Part shown: positions 32,871 to 43,480 of the stretch, in pieces | Layout of the letters: the number at the start of each line of letters is the position of its first letter | How positions within the stretch are numbered: position 1 is the stretch's first letter | Assembly (NCBI GenBank): GCA_026018925.1 | Contig: JAKSZU010000018.1 | Span: 2,806,505-2,870,504, forward strand | Length of the DNA: 64,000 bases | Direction of reading: 5' to 3' | Source: Tupaia tana | Lineage: Eukaryota > Chordata > Mammalia > Scandentia > Tupaiidae | The notes under the pieces: model-generated | Database searches by the model: none | The model's input: only the letters and a program-made list of their open reading frames with translations | What the model was told of the DNA's origin: nothing | Translations under genes and position numbers: made by a program

Positions 32871-33529
32871 CAGGAAACAGCTGAACAGGTGCATGCTGCT
32901 CCCACACGTCCGCACGGCGCAGGACCGCTGGTGGCTGTGCGTGCAGGGCGGTGCGCGGGCAGGAAAACAGAAATTATGGCAGACGGCAGGACGCGGTGAC
33001 CCCAAGGAAAAGAGGAGTAAGGTGGAGGGACCCCTGTGTAGCTGGAGATCGGAAAGGACGGTTTACCGGGGTCTGCGGCTCGCAGAGGAGGCTCTGCAGA
33101 GCCGCTATGGAAGCACGGCGCGTGGGCTTCACTTTGCTTTTTGGTACTAAAATAAACGCGTACTTTAGTTCCATTTCTCACCAGTATGTGGGGTCCCCTC
33201 ATGTTTTGCTGACCTTGCATTAGGAAGTGAGACGTCAGGGCGAGTTGGAAATACGCCCACGCCGGCACCGACCACACCCGCCCACGGACGCATGGCTCCC
33301 TGCATGCCACGGCTCCCGGCCACGTTCTTATCCAAGTCCTTGGACTCCTGGGGGGACACGGGTGTCCCGGCCCCCGCTGAGGAGTGGGTGCCGTGCGCCG
33401 AGCACTCCGCCCGCAGCTGCGTGGGATCACCTCCCCGTCCCAGCGCGGCATAACCGTTTCCTCTCCTGCTCTTCGGTTGTCCCCAAAGGCTCTGTTTCTA
33501 GCACAAGGTCACTGAAACCAGAAAACGCT
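32871..33529. other. Non-coding DNA, part possibly old repeat
   Basis: TTTTTGGTACTAAAATAAACG...CTTTAGTTCC...TGACCTTGCATTAGGAAGTG (33137-33230) has the texture of an old DNA transposon or LINE tail but I cannot name it. The rest is GC-rich. Confidence 0.4.
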
Positions 33530-33780
33530 TAAGCTGATACCTCACTCTTAACCTCCTGCAAATCAGATTTAGTAATAATCTGATTCTAGCTCTCTTGGAA
33601 TGGGTAAAAAAGAAAACTCTTTACTGTGCGATTTTGGTTTCAGTGCCTAATTAGCTTGGTTCCACCATTACTGTGCTGTAAAAGTAAAACATGATTTCAT
33701 AATGAACAGTGAAACCACAGACGAGATGGTGTTGCAATTGGAATCATTGAGATAAGCAAGAAAGTCGTACCAGATGCGCG
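33530..33780. promoter_or_regulatory. Candidate conserved non-coding element
   Basis: An AT-rich island of about 250 bp. It contains TGCAAATCAG (octamer-like) at 33558, a perfect inverted repeat AATCAGATT/AATCTGATT (33561-33569 and 33577-33585), GCCTAATTAGC near 33647, TTTCATAATGAACAG and TTGCAATTGGAATCATTGAG. No transposon signature. The clustered homeodomain-type sites suggest a developmental enhancer; this is an inference. Confidence 0.38.
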
Positions 33781-34597
33781 CGGGCCAGGGGTGGGCGAGG
33801 GGGGGGTACTCGAACTCGGGTTCAGCAGATGCTCTGAGGTCGGGGCCGTCCTGAGCGCTCCAGGTTGCCATGGCCTGCCCGGCCCTGGACTTTTAGGCTT
33901 GAGGGGCAGGGCTGGGTCGGCAGCTAGAGCCTTCCCCAGAGCCCTGCCCTGCTGTGCGGCTGTCTGCGGACTTCGACAGCAGGGCTGCTCCGCGGCCTTG
34001 CCTACGCCCCCACCCAGCTCCTGGATTTCTGGTCTTCACCTTTTCACAGACACAGAAAATTGTCCCCCAAGAACGGAACGCAGGTCTGCAGAGGAAAGTT
34101 CCCAGCAGCTGTTTTACACCGCGTCGCGTCGCGTCTCGTTATGGGATGGTGGTGGGGCAGAGGGTCCGGAGACCCTGAGGCTCTACACCATGGATGAGCA
34201 GTGCCCCACGCTCAGTCTAGCTGCGAGAACTCAGAGAAGGGACGGGGCCCGAGAGCCGGTGTACAGCTGCAGATGGCTGTACGCAGTGACGAGGAGGACC
34301 GATGTCCACCAGAGCCCAGCCGGGGCCCTGAGGGTGGGGAGAGGAGGGCACCGGGGTTGGGAGTCGGGTCTAAGTGTTCCCAATCGTGACTGTCACAACT
34401 TTAAAAATACTGTGGGTTGAGTGTCTCTTACCCAAAATGCTGGGAACCAAGGTGTGTCAGGTTTTAGCCAGTTTCAGGATATCTGCACACAGGTAATGAG
34501 GTATCCTGAGGACATGACCCAAATCTAAACGTGGAACTCGTTATGTGTCGTGAATGCCTGGCACGCACAGCCTGGAGGTAATTTACGCAATGTTTTG
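33781..34597. other. GC-rich non-coding DNA
   Basis: CpG-rich at 33850-34150, with GCGTCGCGTCGCGTCTCG at about 34121-34138. No exon supported. Confidence 0.45.
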
Positions 34598-34602
34598 TAT
34601 TG

Positions 34603-34639
<37 letters not shown>

Positions 34640-34881
34640 AGAGGTTTTTTCTATAGGGTACATGCACTCTCCAGAAAGACAGAGACAGAGAGACACAAAT
34701 CGAGAAGTCACCCCCAGGGTGGACAGCCACACTGCAATCCCTTCTCCATTCTCCTCTTGGAATTTCTGGCACACATGCACACACGCCGGGTGTGAGTTTT
34801 AAGCCGCTGGGTCAAGGACTTGAACCAAGGTCCACTGCACGGGAGTCCAGGGCTGTAACCATTATGCCCGTATTGCAGCTT
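34598..34881 (-). mobile_element. tRNA-derived SINE, antisense, with TSD
   Basis: A T tail of about 31 bases at 34608-34638, then GAGAGGTTTTTTCTATAGGG, the reversed body (CAATCCCTTCTCCATTCTCC) and a head complement ending near 34869. TSD GTATTGTAGCTT before and GTATTGCAGCTT after, one mismatch. Confidence 0.93.
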
Positions 34882-35999
34882 CTTGACCATGATCCGTCCA
34901 GTGCTCAGGTGCGGTATTTCCCATTCGTGGCATCAGGTCTGTGCTCAGAAAGTCCGGACAGTGGAGCTCTCCATGTGGGACGCTCGGGTTAGGGGTGCCG
35001 GGCTGTGCCGGCCACGTCCCCAAGTCTCTCCTCGCCCCTTTGCCTACATCAGGGTCCTAACTTCACGCCTAGAAGTTTAAAAATGTGAGTAAATAGAAGA
35101 AAGAGGACTTGAAAACAATATAAAATGTTTTAAATACACAGATTTTATTCATTGCAGATGGGTGTAGTCATCACCTAGCACGTGCTTCACCATGGGCTAG
35201 CCGCGAGCTAGCCAGCCCCTCCTTGCCGATGCTCACTGAGCACATACCACATGCCACACTGCACCACGTGCCACACTGCACCAGGCGTGGGCAGACAGGG
35301 AGGAACGAGGCAGAGAGGCCCGTCCTGGGAGCTCGCTGCGGGGACGGGAGACGGGGCGGAGTCACGGGGGGCTGCGCGTGTTTTAGAGGAAAGAGAAGTG
35401 AGTGGAGGCAGGGCGGCACCCGCAGCTTTGGGGTACTGGGGGACCTCGAAGGCTGCCGTCCTGTGCTCTGGGGTGACTTCCTATCTCAGCCCCTTGCTCA
35501 GGGGTGGGAGCCAAGGTGCCCCTGACCGTAGCAGGCCTCGGAGTTAGTCTGAAGGTCTGTACTCTGACTACACGGCTGTCACCAGGGTGGCCGTGGGGAG
35601 GGATCCGCTCCTCTGCCCAGAGTGGCCTCTGACACGGCCGGGTCTGCAAAGCTGAGCGAGTGCCGTTTGTCCCAGGGAAGTCCTTTTCACTATTAAGGTA
35701 AAGTCCTGCTACCCTGCACGGCCAAAGCTGACCCATCCCTGGGGCCTCCAGGACTCCAGGGCCTACACTGCAGACACCTCATGTGACCTCTGCCCGGAAG
35801 GCCAGTTCTTTCCTGGGCGTTTTGCGCATCGAACTGGCTGGGCCCGGGCAGTGCCAAGGCGAGGGCTGCCCGACTTCATGGTTCCGGAGCACCTGCGTGG
35901 GGAGCCGTGGGCTCCGGTATTGCTGTGTGGGCGACTGGACAGGTGCCGGGGAGCAGGGCTCCTGGGTCTGTGGTCTAATGCACCGTACCCACGGCAAGA
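34882..35999. other. Non-coding DNA with short AT-rich patch
   Basis: AT-rich text at about 35075-35160. TGAGCACATACCACATGCCACACTG at 35235-35260 resembles the L2/MIR-type phrase 'gagcacctactatgtgccaggcact' but is too short to call. No gene. Confidence 0.4.
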
Positions 36000-36185
36000 C
36001 AGATCGGCAGCGAGACAGGTGAGACAGAGGCCGTGGAGACGGGACCGGGGAAGAGAGGAGAAGGGGACGAAGGAGAAGACTAGACACAGAAAAGAAACGA
36101 GACAGAGACAGCAGCACACTCAGAGGGGCGCAGAGAGAAGAGAAAGACAGAGAGAGAGCGAGCGAGAGACGGGGAGGAGGGCCCA
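36000..36185. repeat. GA-rich low-complexity stretch
   Basis: Almost uninterrupted purine-rich GAGACAG/GAGAGA text on the plus strand. May have triplex-forming potential; no repeat unit is fixed. Confidence 0.75.
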
Positions 36186-36403
36186 GGACAGCCAGAGAGG
36201 GCTGGGAGGGAAGAGCGGCCTTGGCTGTGCCCTCCGTCGGCGCAGAAGCCCTCCTCGTCCCGGCCCGTCTGGCCATGGAGTAGTCCCTCCCGTGTGGGAG
36301 GAAAGTCCCAGGCATGGCCTTAGAGCCGCAGAGCCAAAGCAGCGGCAGCTCCTTCCGGCGGGCTCAGCCTGCCCACCTACGCACTGCTTCGGAAACGAGG
36401 TGT

Positions 36404-36625
36404 TTGGGGCTGGCAGGCGGAGTGGTGGTTGAGGTGCTGGACTCCCACATGGCTGACCACGGTTTGAGTCCCTGAAACTCATGCTGTGCACGCATGCTCG
36501 AGTGCCCCAAATCTCAGGAGAATGGAGAAGGCATTGTGGCGTGGCTCTCTCCTCTCACTTCCCTCTCACGGTCTCTGTCTCTCTGGTGAGCACACATGCT
36601 CTATGGCAGAAAGCTCCAAAGAAGC
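36404..36625 (+). mobile_element. Older-subfamily SINE, sense
   Basis: GGGCTGGCAGGCGGAGTGGT A-box region, CTGGACTCCCACATGGCTGACC, ACGGTTTGAGTCC B box, AGGAGAATGGAGAAGGCATTG body and GCTCTATGGCAGAAAGC end. No clear tail or TSD. Confidence 0.9.
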
Positions 36626-37159
36626 AGCCCAGGGGCCACTCCTGAACCCGCCCACGCCGTGGCTCCTGACCCCAGAGCCCTGGATGTGAGAAGAGAACTT
36701 GAGATCTTGCCAGCTGTCGGTGGGGCCCGTCCACGCAGACTGGGCATGCGGTCACCCTAGGACCGCACCTGCGGGCTGCACAGCCGGTCCCGGTCAGGGT
36801 TCGGGGGACGCGCGTACCCCATTATTTGTGTCTGACGAGTCTCCGGAGTCTTTCACTGGGAGAGTCGACCACAAAGACACGGCTTGCGTGTGGCCATTTC
36901 GCCGGAAGGTAAACTGGAGCCAGGAGAGCGGCTGCCACTGGCGGGGGTAGAAGCGACATCTGATGGAAAACAAGGACACTGTCATGGGCCACTGCCCGGG
37001 GACGTGACCTCGCAGCCACCACCCTGGGGCTCCAGGCCCAGCCGCAGCGATGCCAGGGTCGCCCAGTCCTCAGATGAGCCAGAGCACTGGGGAAGCTGCT
37101 TCGGCTGCAGAACCGAGGGTGGGTGTGGACGCCAGGACAGGCGACATAGACGTGTTGGG
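36626..37159. other. Non-coding DNA
   Basis: 36815-36985 has mixed composition (CATTATTTGTGTCTGACG, GGCCATTTCGCCGG) and could be conserved; otherwise nothing recognised. Confidence 0.35.
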
Positions 37160-37272
37160 GCCAAGGAGGCAGGAGAGGAGGGCGAGAGGGGTCAGGGAGG
37201 GCAGGAGGGCAGAGCCGGAGGAGGAAACGGAGATGGGAAAGACAGAGGGCGGGAAGGAGGGGGCAGAGGCCG
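37160..37272. repeat. Purine-rich low-complexity stretch
   Basis: GGAGGCAGGAGAGGAGGGCG-type text across about 110 bp on the plus strand. Confidence 0.7.
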
Positions 37273-37439
37273 TCTCCCGGCTGGGAACCCCACAGTGTCG
37301 AGACCTGAGATGGGCGAGCAGCCGTGGGGACCGTCGTCAGACCTGTGACGTGAAGGGCGGGGCACGGCCAGCCAGCCGTCCGTCCTCCACTCAGGCGCTG
37401 CCCCCACCGCTCACACTCGGGCAGGCAGCGGATCGCATC

Positions 37440-37745
37440 GCGCCCGCGTGCACGCCGCCTTTACAGTGAATATTATTTCATTACAAGAACAAATTATTAT
37501 TATTGCCAAGTGGAGGGCAAACGAGGCCAGGGTTATGAAAACCATACTTCCTGAGGCCTCTCCGCTCCCGTCTGAAGACAGTGATCTCTCCTCCCGGGCA
37601 GCGGAGCCGGGAAAGCCGCTTCCAATTACCAGTCGCACTGACTTAATGTGCGTAGCTGTCTTATCGCGTCAGAGAACATGTCTACTTAAGATATTTAATT
37701 TAAAGTGATGGCCTTAATTTCCTCATGGTTTCTGAAGTTTATGCA
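37440..37745. promoter_or_regulatory. Candidate conserved non-coding element (strongest in window)
   Basis: A sharply bounded island following CpG-rich DNA. It contains GTGAATATTATTTCATTACA (37466), AAATTATTATTATTGCC, GGTTATGAAAACC, a TCCAATTACC site at 37621-37630, CTTATCGCG near 37660 and AGATATTTAATTTAAAGTGATGGCCTTAATTTCC at the end. The mixture of AT-rich transcription-factor-like words, no transposon text and no open frame is typical of deeply conserved enhancers. Conservation was not tested. Confidence 0.42.
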
Positions 37746-38318
37746 AGCTTCAACCTGCTGCTTTGCAAACGCGTTCTCCTTGGCGACCTCGAGGGGAAGC
37801 CCACATTTTGGTCTCCAGTGACTACAGGGCACACCCAGCCTCGGGTGTGTCCTCACTGGCCTGTCATTGCACACACGTGGCGGCAGCTCCTCACGGTCAC
37901 AGGCGCTCTGCTTTAGGGCCGGCTTTCAACCCGCAGCGGGAGAAGTCTGGCCAGCACGCGGGGTCGGGGTGTGTGCTGCGAGCCAGGCTCGGGGGAGGGT
38001 TGAAGGGTCTGGTCTTGTGGCTTTGACCCTCAGGCTGAGCCTTTGGAGTGGCCTGGGCAGGTGACACTCGCCCTCCTCCCTTTGCAGATGTGTGCGCCCA
38101 CACCTGGGGTGCACTGCGTGGCCGAGGTCACCTGGTCAGAGGTGATGGACCTGAAGTCACATGGGAGCCCAGACCCTCCCTCTGGCCTTCGCCCTGGCTA
38201 CGGCGCGCTCCTCCGGCCCCCCGTCTTGACTGGACGCCTGCCTGGGAGAGCCCCCCGGCTCTGCGGTTCTCCGTCTCATCAGCTTTGAGCTCCCTCTGCC
38301 TGGCCCGCCCGTGCTGAT
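37746..38318. other. GC-rich non-coding DNA
   Basis: A pyrimidine tract ending in CTTTGCAG (about 38081-38088) before ATGTGTGCGCC resembles a splice acceptor, but the following frame has no recognisable domain. Not called as an exon. Confidence 0.4.
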
Positions 38319-38319
38319 C

Positions 38320-38626
38320 AAGAGTCCCCAGGTACAGGGAACCAGCAGTTAGCGTAATGGCTATGTCGCTGGACTCCCACGTAGTCGACCGCGGTTCGCG
38401 TCCCGGACCCAGTGGCTTAAAATTCACGCCGGGTGCGTGTGCGTGCGTACCCAAGATCCTGAGAGGAGAATGGAGGAGAAGGGATTGCGGTGTGGCCATC
38501 CCCCCTGGGGGGTGATTTCTGTCTTTCTGTCTCTATGTCTCTCTCTGTCTGTCTTGCGAGCGCACGCGCCCTATAGCGAAAACCTCTCAAAAAAAAAAAA
38601 AAAAAAAAAAGAGTCCCCAGGTACAT
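38320..38626 (+). mobile_element. Youngest tRNA-derived SINE, 17-bp perfect TSD
   Basis: Body starts at about 38338 (GGGAACCAGCAGTTAGCG). A box TAGCGTAATGG at 38350-38360, B box GGTTCGCGTCC at 38393-38403, intact AGGAGAATGGAGGAGAAGGG body, TGTCTCTATGTCTCTCTC run, GCCCTATAGCGAAAACCTC end and an A tail to 38610. TSD AAGAGTCCCCAGGTACA at 38320-38336 and 38610-38626 (its first A's merge with the tail). Near-identical to the copy at 13965, so both probably come from one active source lineage. Confidence 0.97.
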
Positions 38627-39239
38627 TTCAAGGTCTGCCCTCGGCTGTCACCTGTGACACATTTGTGAGTTGAGCAGGGTGTTTGGAATAATTCTCTAGA
38701 TCACCCTTTTCCAAAGTAGGAATGGTTTTCTCAAGAGAGTGGGGGAGACTGGGCTTACCCAAGCCCACTCAGCTCGTCGCGGGCTAGCACGCACGCGGAC
38801 TATCCAAGCTGGGGTGGGGGCAGTGGCATGCCCACACTGACCTCCACAGGGACTCCCCTCCCGTTTGTTTCAAGAGACATCTACTGACATGAGTGTCTGT
38901 GGAACCTCCCCGAGAAAGTTTCTTCTGGGTCATCTAAGTGCCCTAGGGTTCCTGGCTGTCTCGGATATGCAGGTATGGGTGTTTTCAGGGTGATCGATTT
39001 AACGGACACTACGAAACTGTAGCTTAAATTAGCCCCAAACTTTCGGTAATGTGAGTGCAGTCGTTACTTAATTCTGCATCTTCCTGAAGTCTTGAGACAC
39101 ACGTCTGTACTTCAGCGTCCTGTCTGCAACTCAGTTTCCTACTGGAGCTAAAAGAATAATCCTAATTAAGGCATCTATGTCCCTACGTGCCATCCAAACC
39201 CTAAGAGGCTTACATATTTTTTTGATCTAATGTGTGCAA
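38627..39239. other. Non-coding DNA of moderate AT content
   Basis: No repeat or gene recognised. Less CpG-rich than most of the window. Confidence 0.4.
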
Positions 39240-39300
39240 ATGTTCAGGTGCCATTTTACAGATGAAGAAACGGAGGAGCTAGTGCATTTCCAGTGTCACC
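39240..39300 (-). mobile_element. MIR/L2-like fragment, antisense
   Basis: GGTGCCATTTTACAGATGAAGAAACGGAGGAGCT resembles the complement of the MIR 3' core (CATTTTACAGATGAGGAAACTGAGG). Confidence 0.65.
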
Positions 39301-39382
39301 CGAGGCGGGGGCTGGAGCAGAGCACTGTCGGCAGAGACAGGAGCTAAAGTGCAACGTGCTAGAAAGGAACGAGAGACTGACC

Positions 39383-39777
39383 GCCCGAGCCCACGGCCGC
39401 CTGAGCCCACGGCCGCCCGAGCCTACGAGCCCATGGCCGCCCGAGCCTACGAGCCCATGGCCGCCCGAGCCCACGAGACCCATGACCACCCGAGCCTACG
39501 AGCCCATGGCCGCCCGAGCCCACGGCCACCTGAGCCCACGGCCGCTCGAGCCCACGGCCGCCCGAGCCCATGGCTGCCCGAGCCCACGAGCCCACATGCC
39601 CATGACTGCCTGAGCACGACCGCCCGAGCCCCCACGACCGCACGAGCCCACGAGCCCACGACCACCTGAGCCCAAGACTGCCTGAGCCCAGGAGCCCACG
39701 ACCAAGCCCACGAGCCCACGACTGCCTGAGCCCACGAGCCCACGACTGCCCGAGCCCACGACCGCCCGAGCCCAGGG
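39383..39777. repeat. CCGCCCGAGCCCACGG minisatellite with composite units
   Basis: Short units (12-15 bp: CCGCCCGAGCCCACGG, CCACCTGAGCCCACG) and longer ones containing AGCCCACGAGCCCATG alternate for about 390 bp. Later units carry GACTGCC/GACCACC variants. Frames remain open through parts of it, giving low-complexity PEPTAARAH-like translations that I do not regard as coding. Confidence 0.95.
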
Positions 39778-40076
39778 GTCTTCACGGAAGGATGAAGAGA
39801 CCCGTCATTTCCGATCCATCAAGAGCTGACAGTACAGAAAGCCACACGTGGGTCCCTGTCTCTGTTCCCGGCGGCCTCCCGCCATGCTCAGCCGTAGCTT
39901 TTCAGCACTGGGTAAAGCACGGCTGTGGCAGACCCTGTGACCGCCTCACTGTGTCGGTAACTCCTTCCTCAGTGATCCGCTCCGACTTACGTTTTAGGAA
40001 GAATTGTAGTTCCCTCACTTCTATGAAAACAAAACCTTCCCTGTTAAACATCAGCAGTCAGTGCTCAGAAGGAAAC
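39778..40076. other. Non-coding DNA
   Basis: Unrecognised; moderate AT content at 39990-40070. Confidence 0.4.
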
Positions 40077-40260
40077 AGAGTGCTTTATGATTTTCCCAGA
40101 GCTATGGACTGAGGCCTTTGGAGCCGGGTCACAGGGGACCTGCTAGTTACACTCCGAGGCCCAGCGATCCCAGAGGGACTCCCTAAGGGGCCAGGGCCAG
40201 GAGCCCTGGGACTGTGTGTGGGCTGGGAATGGCCCTCCGCCGTCCACGGCCCTCTGCCCC
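40077..40260 (+). repeat. Duplicated module, copy 2
   Basis: GAGTGCTTTATGATTTTCCC, AGAGCTATGGACTGAGG, CGATCCCAGAGGGACTCCCT and AAGGGGCCAGGGCCAGG match 32677-32870 in order and orientation. Flanks do not appear similar. Confidence 0.7.
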
Positions 40261-40711
40261 CGCCCTCTGTGCAGCCACAGGCTCGCAGACACCGAGGACG
40301 GCGCCCACCCTCCTCCCCGAGCTCGTCCGACAGTCACCGTGGGACCTCACGTCTGGCACTTCCGTCCCCTGTCACTGTGGGGTCAATATTGGAATCCACC
40401 AGGAAGTAGGTACTTGGGCTGACAAAAATGCCACGTATTTTTTACCTATTTGCAGGAAACCATGAGCAGCCATTCCAGAGCAGCTGTTCTATTTTTTAAC
40501 TTGCTGGGAAAGGAAGTTCACACACTGTCAGACGTTTTTACCGAAGCAGAGGAGGGCCGTCCACACCCGTGCCGCAGACCCGTACGTGGCGTGGCAGAGG
40601 CCGTCAGGGACACGCCCACAGGAGATGTCGGGACGCGGCCAGTGTTTACGGCATGGACGGGCAGCACCCTGGCAGGTCCCCACATTGGGTTTGTGATGGA
40701 CGTGATGAGAT
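40261..40711. other. Non-coding DNA
   Basis: No feature recognised. Confidence 0.4.
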
Positions 40712-40799
40712 GCACGCACGCTCACACACATACGCTCACACACATACGCTCACACATGTTCACACATGCTCAGACACACACACACACACACACACACAT
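40712..40799. repeat. CA-rich microsatellite with ACACATACGCTC units
   Basis: CTCACACACATACG units followed by (CA) about 12 times. Confidence 0.95.
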
Positions 40800-42076
40800 C
40801 AAAAAATAAAAAAAGACTGAAACGAAATTCACCACACTGTTACTCTGAGTTGTAACTTTCAGGTCACTTTAAATTTCGCCTTGGCTCTCCGTAGAGTGCT
40901 AGGTCTGTAGCAGAAACCAGGGGGTCGTCACAAGCACCGTTTCCACAGGCAGGACTACAGGGGGGGCTGTCACGACGGTGCCGAGTAGAGAGGGTTACAA
41001 AGTGGTCTTGAGAAATTCCCACCCAAGTCTCCAGGTCTTATTCACGCTCTTAACGACAGCCGCCGCCATGCGCACTCGGCCAGCGCACAGGGGCAACCAG
41101 GGGACGCCTCAGCCACAGTTTCCGGGCTCCCGGGAAACACCAGGCCTGTTTGGAGAGCTGGCGGGGGCTCTGATGTGGGGCTGTCTCTTTCCTCTGCACA
41201 GCTTGGTGTGAAGCCCAGGGTTGAGGTTCAAATCCACCTCGAGGTGCAGCTCACGAAGGCGAGGATGCCCTGTGGGCACCTGGCCTGTTTGGGGAGCAGG
41301 GGTTTACAGCGCAGCATTTGCAGAGTGCAGGCCAGGGCCGGGCGGGCAGAACTGCTCCGGGGACAGCGGGCGGGAGCAAGCCCGTACCCCACGCACTTAA
41401 CAGCCCAGGGCGCCCCAAGGACCGGGGACACCTGCCCCAGGAGGGTCCTGGGCCAGCCTGGAGCAGCTGCCGTTCCCACACTGCAGTTCGGGCTGGAGGC
41501 CCTGGGGTCGGCACCAGGGCTGGCACGGGCTGCGGGAGCCCACGTGAAGGCCTCCCTGGGAGCAGCCAGTAAATGGCACCCCTGAAAGGTCACCCCTGCG
41601 GGCTCTGGCGCTGCGGCTGCAGGAAGTGGCCATCATTTTTCAGGGCTGTAAATGCCAAGAGAAAACGCACTGAGCAGCCGCTTCCCTCCACGCCCCTGGT
41701 GGAGAAGCGCCTCCTGGCAAGGCGTTTCCTTACCAAATAAAGATGCTTTTTCCGCCCGAACCCAGACTAGACCTCTAGTAACCTTTGCTGGAGGGCCTGG
41801 GGGTAATGTTTCTAGTTCAGTTTGGGAGCCCCGCTGGTGCCCAGCCGGCAGCCCCACCCCCGGGGGCGCTGGCTCGCTGGTGGACCACTGGGAGACTGGG
41901 CGCAGGACGGACCCTGCTTTCTAAGGGGCCGCAGTGCGGAGTGGGCTCCTTTTGGTTTAGCTTGAGATAAAGGGAAGAGCCCCGTGCTGTGGGCCTGTTT
42001 TCCCCAGATACCAGCAGTCACAGTTAACGGTCACGGTCCGTCCTGAGAACAGACACGCGCTCCAGAAAGGGAAACT
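40800..42076. other. GC-rich non-coding DNA
   Basis: No gene recognised. At 41215-41240, GGGTTGAGGTTCAAATCCACC is B-box-like and might be an old MIR or tRNA-related remnant. Confidence 0.4.
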
Positions 42077-42375
42077 GGGGCCAGCAGGTGGCAGGATGGG
42101 TAAGGCACCAGATCCCACATGGCCGGCACTGCGGTTCAAGTCTCAGACCCAGCGGCTTGAGAAACGCTCCAGGCATGTGGGCATAACGTGCTCAAAATCC
42201 CAGGGTCAGAATGGCAAAAGGACTGCGGTGTGGCCTCCCCGAGAGTGATTTCCCACTTCGCTTCTCTCTCCTTCTCTCTGGTGAGCACCCTATGGCAAAA
42301 ATCTTAAAAAAAAAAAAAAAAAAAGAAAAAAGAAAGAAAGGAGAGAGAAGAAAGAAAGAGAAAGGAGAGAGGAGT
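42077..42375 (+). mobile_element. Older-subfamily SINE, sense, with A/GAAA-rich tail
   Basis: GGGGCCAGCAGGTGGCAGGA head; CCAGCAGGTGGCA at 42081-42093 is a full match to the CTCF core consensus CCASYAGRKGGCR. Then GATCCCACATGGCCGG, GCGGTTCAAGTCTC B box, AAAAGGACTGCGGTGTGGCC body, CCCTATGGCAAAAATC end, an A tail to 42323 and a GAAAGAAAGGAGAGAG microsatellite grown from it. Confidence 0.93.
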
Positions 42376-43084
42376 CCAGTCCACCACCCACCCATGGTGG
42401 GACGGCCCCCTTTAGACAAGAACGCATAGCTTCTGGTCAACGCCAACTCCTTAAAGCGAAGGGCTGATTTATACCACAGTGTGACTGGCTTCCTTCAGAG
42501 GCCTGAGGCCTGGGCACCAGGAAAGAAGTCTTAAAGGCTAATAGGAGGCTCAGGCGGCTGGAAACGGGGCCAGGCCCAGAGCAGCAGGGCAAGCGGGCCT
42601 TTGCGTGCGCTCGGGCTCCCTAGAGGGCATCGCTGCACGCGAGACTCAAGTCTCCAAAACTGACTCCTCGTGGGAAGAACAGCCGGCGAGTCACACTGAC
42701 CTGGGATCGAGAGTAATGGAGTCATCCATGCGTTCGTTAGTTTGCTTTGCCTCGTGTAACCTGTGAGCCACAAGCTGATGGACCGGCTTGTGACCGCTCA
42801 GTCAACCGGACGCACGCAAGGCCAGGCCGGGCTTTCTGTCCCCTGGTAGCCCAGGGGCCTGCACGGCTCCCACACGAGTCCCAGAGTGAGCATCTGAAAG
42901 CGGCTCTCTCTGTCCGCGCAGCTGGAGAAAGTGTCAGAAGGAGAGAAGGTCTCTAAACAAATCTATAACTTGGGCAGTTATTTTAAGTTGGATCTCTAAC
43001 CAGCTTAAAGTTTCCTCTGTGATTCTTTAAAGTGGTGCAAAGTTTCCTTGTGTGCAAGAAACAACATAGCTCAATTTCTCTCTC
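42376..43084. other. Non-coding DNA
   Basis: 42950-43060 is AT-richer and unassigned. No exon. Confidence 0.4.
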
Positions 43085-43195
43085 TGCTTTTTTATGGCTG
43101 TGTGACCTTCGTCAAGTTACTTTACCTCTCTGTGTCTAGTGACCTTGCCTGGAAGAAAGTCATAAATGGTAATATGTGCTTCCAGTACTGACGGA
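43085..43195 (+). mobile_element. MIR fragment, sense
   Basis: TGGCTGTGTGACCTTCGTCAAGTTACTTTACCTCTCTGTGTC closely follows the MIR core. Confidence 0.85.
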
Positions 43196-43384
43196 GGCTT
43201 GAGCCACGTGCACCCAAGGCCCTTGTACGGTCCCTGGCCCAGCCCGGCTGTTCCTCTGCCCTGGCTTTGCAGGGCTAGCAGATCAGCGCTGGAGTCGGGG
43301 CCCGGCTCAGGCAGGTGGAGTGCCCATCCACGGGCGTGCTCAAACCGACCAGTGCCCAACCGGCTCCTCTGAGAACAACAGCTG

Positions 43385-43480
43385 AGCGGGTTGTTTCCTG
43401 CAGATAGATGGACAGAGGTGCAGGGCTGGGATTTGAACCCGTGGACTATGACAGCTTCACAGCCCAAGAACCCGATTCCA
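43385..43480 (-). mobile_element. MIR fragment, antisense
   Basis: GTGCAGGGCTGGGATTTGAACCCGTGGACTATG matches the complement of the MIR tRNA-like 5' part (GAGCTGGGATTCGAACCC.GG). Confidence 0.75.

Noticed and set aside
38043-38288. Exon-like frame after a CCTCCCTTTGCAG acceptor
   Set aside because: The peptide has no recognisable domain, no matching donor or phase partner is visible, and such tracts are frequent by chance.
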